DNA of 9,527 bases. It comes from Candidatus Poseidoniaceae archaeon (lineage in GTDB: Archaea; Thermoplasmatota; Poseidoniia; Poseidoniales; Poseidoniaceae). A program made the position numbers and the translations under genes. This document shows positions 8,027-9,527 of this stretch, one piece after another. A model generated the notes under the pieces. The model saw nothing but the letters and a program-made list of their open reading frames with translations. It was not told the DNA's origin and did not search any database. Numbering within the stretch: position 1 is the first letter of the stretch; each line of letters begins with the position of its first letter. The stretch lies in contig DUIP01000045.1 in assembly GCA_013330285.1 (NCBI GenBank), positions 1-9,527 on the forward strand. The letters are read 5' to 3'.

Positions 8027-8284
8027 ATGCCTGTGAAACTGCTCCTTCGAGAAAAGAATGAACTGCGCCTCCGCATTATCGGCGAAAGCCACACCGCTTT
8101 GCAGATGCTTCGCGAGCGACTCAACAACCACAAGAACGTCGAGTACGCCAACTACTTCCCTGGTCACCCAGAATTGGATGACCCAGAATTCTACATTCGA
8201 ACCACTGGCAAGAACGCCTCCGATAAGGTCCTCCGTGATCTCGTCGCTGGTCTTGCCGATGAATTTGCAAAGATTACCCTGTGA
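8027..8284 (+). CDS. rpo11: DNA-directed RNA polymerase subunit Rpo11 (RpoL)
   Basis: Subunit L of the archaeal RNA polymerase, the counterpart of eukaryotic RPB11 and of one bacterial alpha N-terminal domain. It pairs with Rpo3 (RpoD) to form the platform on which the enzyme assembles in the cytoplasm. From ATG 8027 the protein is 85 residues, close to the usual archaeal size of about 90. It starts MPVKLLLREKNELRLRI, aligning in register with the typical 'M.IKILEK..NEL.FEI' start. Next comes the family core GESHTALQMLRERL (usually 'GEdHTl.nlLR..L'), then VEYANYFPGHP, where the family has 'V.fAgY...HP', and an 'IRTTG' strand. The C-terminal helix LRDLVAGLADEFAKI finishes the fold. A GTG at 8009 is in frame but would add six residues not expected in the family. 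The stop overlaps the start of truD. Confidence 0.93.
   Translation: MPVKLLLREKNELRLRIIGESHTALQMLRERLNNHKNVEYANYFPGHPELDDPEFYIRTTGKNASDKVLRDLVAGLADEFAKITL
8281..8284 (+). other. GTGA start/stop overlap coupling rpo11 to truD
   Basis: The rpo11 stop TGA (8282-8284) shares bases with the truD start GTG (8281-8283). Four-base overlaps of this kind usually mean that the ribosome ending the first gene re-initiates on the second. No separate Shine-Dalgarno site is seen before 8281, which fits coupling. Confidence 0.75.
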
Positions 8285-9527
8285 ACGGGGTGCTTGAATT
8301 GACCGCTTGGACCGATTCTTTGGCTGAAGCCATCGGATTGGACGGTTACGCCACCAAAACAGCAGGTATTGGCGGGGTGTTGAAAGCCCGAGTCACCGAC
8401 TTTCGAGTTGAAGAAATTTCAACCTCGATCCACATGGACAACAAAGGTCGCTTCACTGTGGCCAAAATCACCCTTACCAATTGGGAAACAAACAGGTTTT
8501 GCAACAACCTTGCCAAGGCATTGAAGATCCCACGCAACAGAATTTTCTTTGCAGGAACAAAGGATAAGCGTGCGGTAACACAACAGCTGTTTGTCATTGA
8601 TGCACCTCAACGCAAAGTTGCTGAGGTCGAGATGCCAGATGTTGAAATCGAAGTGCTTGGACGAACCCATCAAAAAATTGGATTTGGAAACCATCGTGGA
8701 AACCGGTTCACCATTGTCGTGCGTGGTTGCGCCCATGACGATGGCAGCCCCATGAGCACAGATGATGCCCTCGAGGAAGTCGAAAAAATTCAATCTGAAA
8801 TGGCTGAAAAATTAGGCGAGAACACATTCCCTAACTGGATCGGACCCCAACGGTTTGGCTCAGGCCGTCCTGTCACGGCTGAAGTTGGCAAGCATGTCAT
8901 TGCAGAAGATTGGGAACAGGCCGTGATGACCTACATCGCCATGGAAGGTACCTCTGAAAATGATGATGTCCAAGCCTTTAGAGCTCATGTCAGAGAACAT
9001 GGTCCAACTGAAGAAGGATTGGCTCTCGCTCCGCAGTGGTTGGGCTTCGAACGCCGCATGGTCGAACATCTGCTTCATCGTGAAGGGGATTTTGTTGGTG
9101 CCTTCAAGAAACTTCCAGGTAATCTCCAACTCATGACCGTGCATGCATTGCAATCCGTTGTGTTCAACAAAGCATTGCACGCCCGAATTGATGCGGGTTT
9201 GCCCATCAGCCGCCCTGTGGCTGGTGATTTGGTTGGGCGTATTGATGAAAAGGGGCAACTTGATGCCTCGAGTTGCGTCAATGTTGAAGAGCGTACCTTG
9301 CCGAGAATTTCTCGAAACTGTTCCATGGGCCGCTTGGTCACCACAGGCCCACTTCCCGGCAGCGAGATCAGCACCTGTGATGGAGACTCTGGGGCCATTG
9401 AGGCATCGGTCATCAAGGGCATGAACCTTGAGAGCGCCGATTGGAACGTTGAAGCGATTCCACGCCTCTCCACTCGAGGGACTCGAAGGGCACTCGTCAC
9501 TGAGTTCAACGAACTTTCTATTGACAC
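8281..9527 (+). CDS. truD: tRNA pseudouridine synthase TruD (3' partial)
   Basis: Converts uridine to pseudouridine at position 13 of tRNA (the TruD/Pus7 family); acts in the cytoplasm. The frame is open from GTG 8281 to the window edge, giving 415 full codons without a stop. Family motifs appear in order: 'DFRVEEI' near residue 40-46; FAGTKDKRAVTQQ (90-102), holding the catalytic aspartate Asp95 (Asp80 in the E. coli enzyme); 'GNHRGNRFTI' (136-145); and 'FPNWIGPQRFGSGRP' (183-197), matching the usual 'pNYfG.QRFG'. The TRUD insertion domain follows (about 200-345). The final visible residues 'STRGTRRALVTEFNEL' look like the family's closing region, so little is missing. GTG 8281 overlaps the rpo11 stop as GTGA; GTG 8290 is an alternative. 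No strong ribosome site is seen, so it is probably translated by coupling to rpo11. Confidence 0.93.
   Translation, partial: MNGVLELTAWTDSLAEAIGLDGYATKTAGIGGVLKARVTDFRVEEISTSIHMDNKGRFTVAKITLTNWETNRFCNNLAKALKIPRNRIFFAGTKDKRAVTQQLFVIDAPQRKVAEVEMPDVEIEVLGRTHQKIGFGNHRGNRFTIVVRGCAHDDGSPMSTDDALEEVEKIQSEMAEKLGENTFPNWIGPQRFGSGRPVTAEVGKHVIAEDWEQAVMTYIAMEGTSENDDVQAFRAHVREHGPTEEGLALAPQWLGFERRMVEHLLHREGDFVGAFKKLPGNLQLMTVHALQSVVFNKALHARIDAGLPISRPVAGDLVGRIDEKGQLDASSCVNVEERTLPRISRNCSMGRLVTTGPLPGSEISTCDGDSGAIEASVIKGMNLESADWNVEAIPRLSTRGTRRALVTEFNELSID

Noticed and set aside
7883..8167. 94-codon - strand frame covering the intergenic region and part of rpo11
   Set aside because: It is antisense to the conserved Rpo11 core, has no ribosome site and no recognisable protein pattern.
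9075..9527. Open frame of 150 codons on the - strand at the right edge
   Set aside because: It lies fully antisense to truD, whose protein motifs are unmistakable; its translation shows no recognisable domain. It is a shadow frame.
1..9527. Search for CRISPR repeats, transposon ends, toxin-antitoxin pairs or phage genes
   Set aside because: No spaced direct repeats, no transposase or integrase motifs and no phage-like proteins were seen; nearly all of the window is accounted for by six ordinary chromosomal genes.

Overview
The window looks like chromosomal DNA from an uncultured archaeon, most likely a marine planktonic euryarchaeon of the Poseidoniales (Marine Group II) or a relative. The strongest evidence is a gene for RNA polymerase subunit Rpo11 (RpoL), which occurs in archaea and, as RPB11/AC19, in eukaryotes but not in bacteria. 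A DUF2240-type gene (an archaeal family), an archaeal-style TruD, very short gene spacing and a huge exported beta-sandwich/Kelch protein agree with this. The exact lineage is inferred from overall style, not from a marker gene.

Layout. (1) From the left edge to 4597 (+) runs one very large surface protein: an export signal cut by the window edge, a six-bladed Kelch propeller, a series of beta-sandwich regions, a CARDB domain, one membrane anchor, and a Pro/Lys-rich tail ending in a Gly/Tyr/Trp motif. (2) At 4646-5242 (+) lies a small winged-helix-like DUF2240 protein, probably co-transcribed with it. (3) At 5243-7834 (-) lies an RND/MMPL-family membrane transporter, tail to tail with the previous gene and with no base between the two stop codons. 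(4) At 7835-8026 is the divergent intergenic region, with no convincing TATA box but a hairpin directly before rpo11. (5) At 8027-8284 (+) is rpo11. (6) From 8281 (+) to the right edge runs truD (3' partial), overlapping rpo11 by 4 bases.

The genes form two functional groups. The left and middle part concerns the cell envelope: a surface-anchored, probably adhesive or ligand-binding protein and a lipid/hydrophobe-type exporter, with a possible regulator or adaptor between them. The right part is core information processing: an RNA polymerase assembly subunit translationally coupled to a tRNA pseudouridine synthase. I see no tRNA or rRNA gene, CRISPR array, insertion sequence or prophage. I do not see a clearly new defence or mobile system. 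The points most worth a second look are the cytoplasmic tail motif of the giant protein, the zero-gap gene convergence, and the coupled rpo11-truD pair with its start-proximal hairpin.
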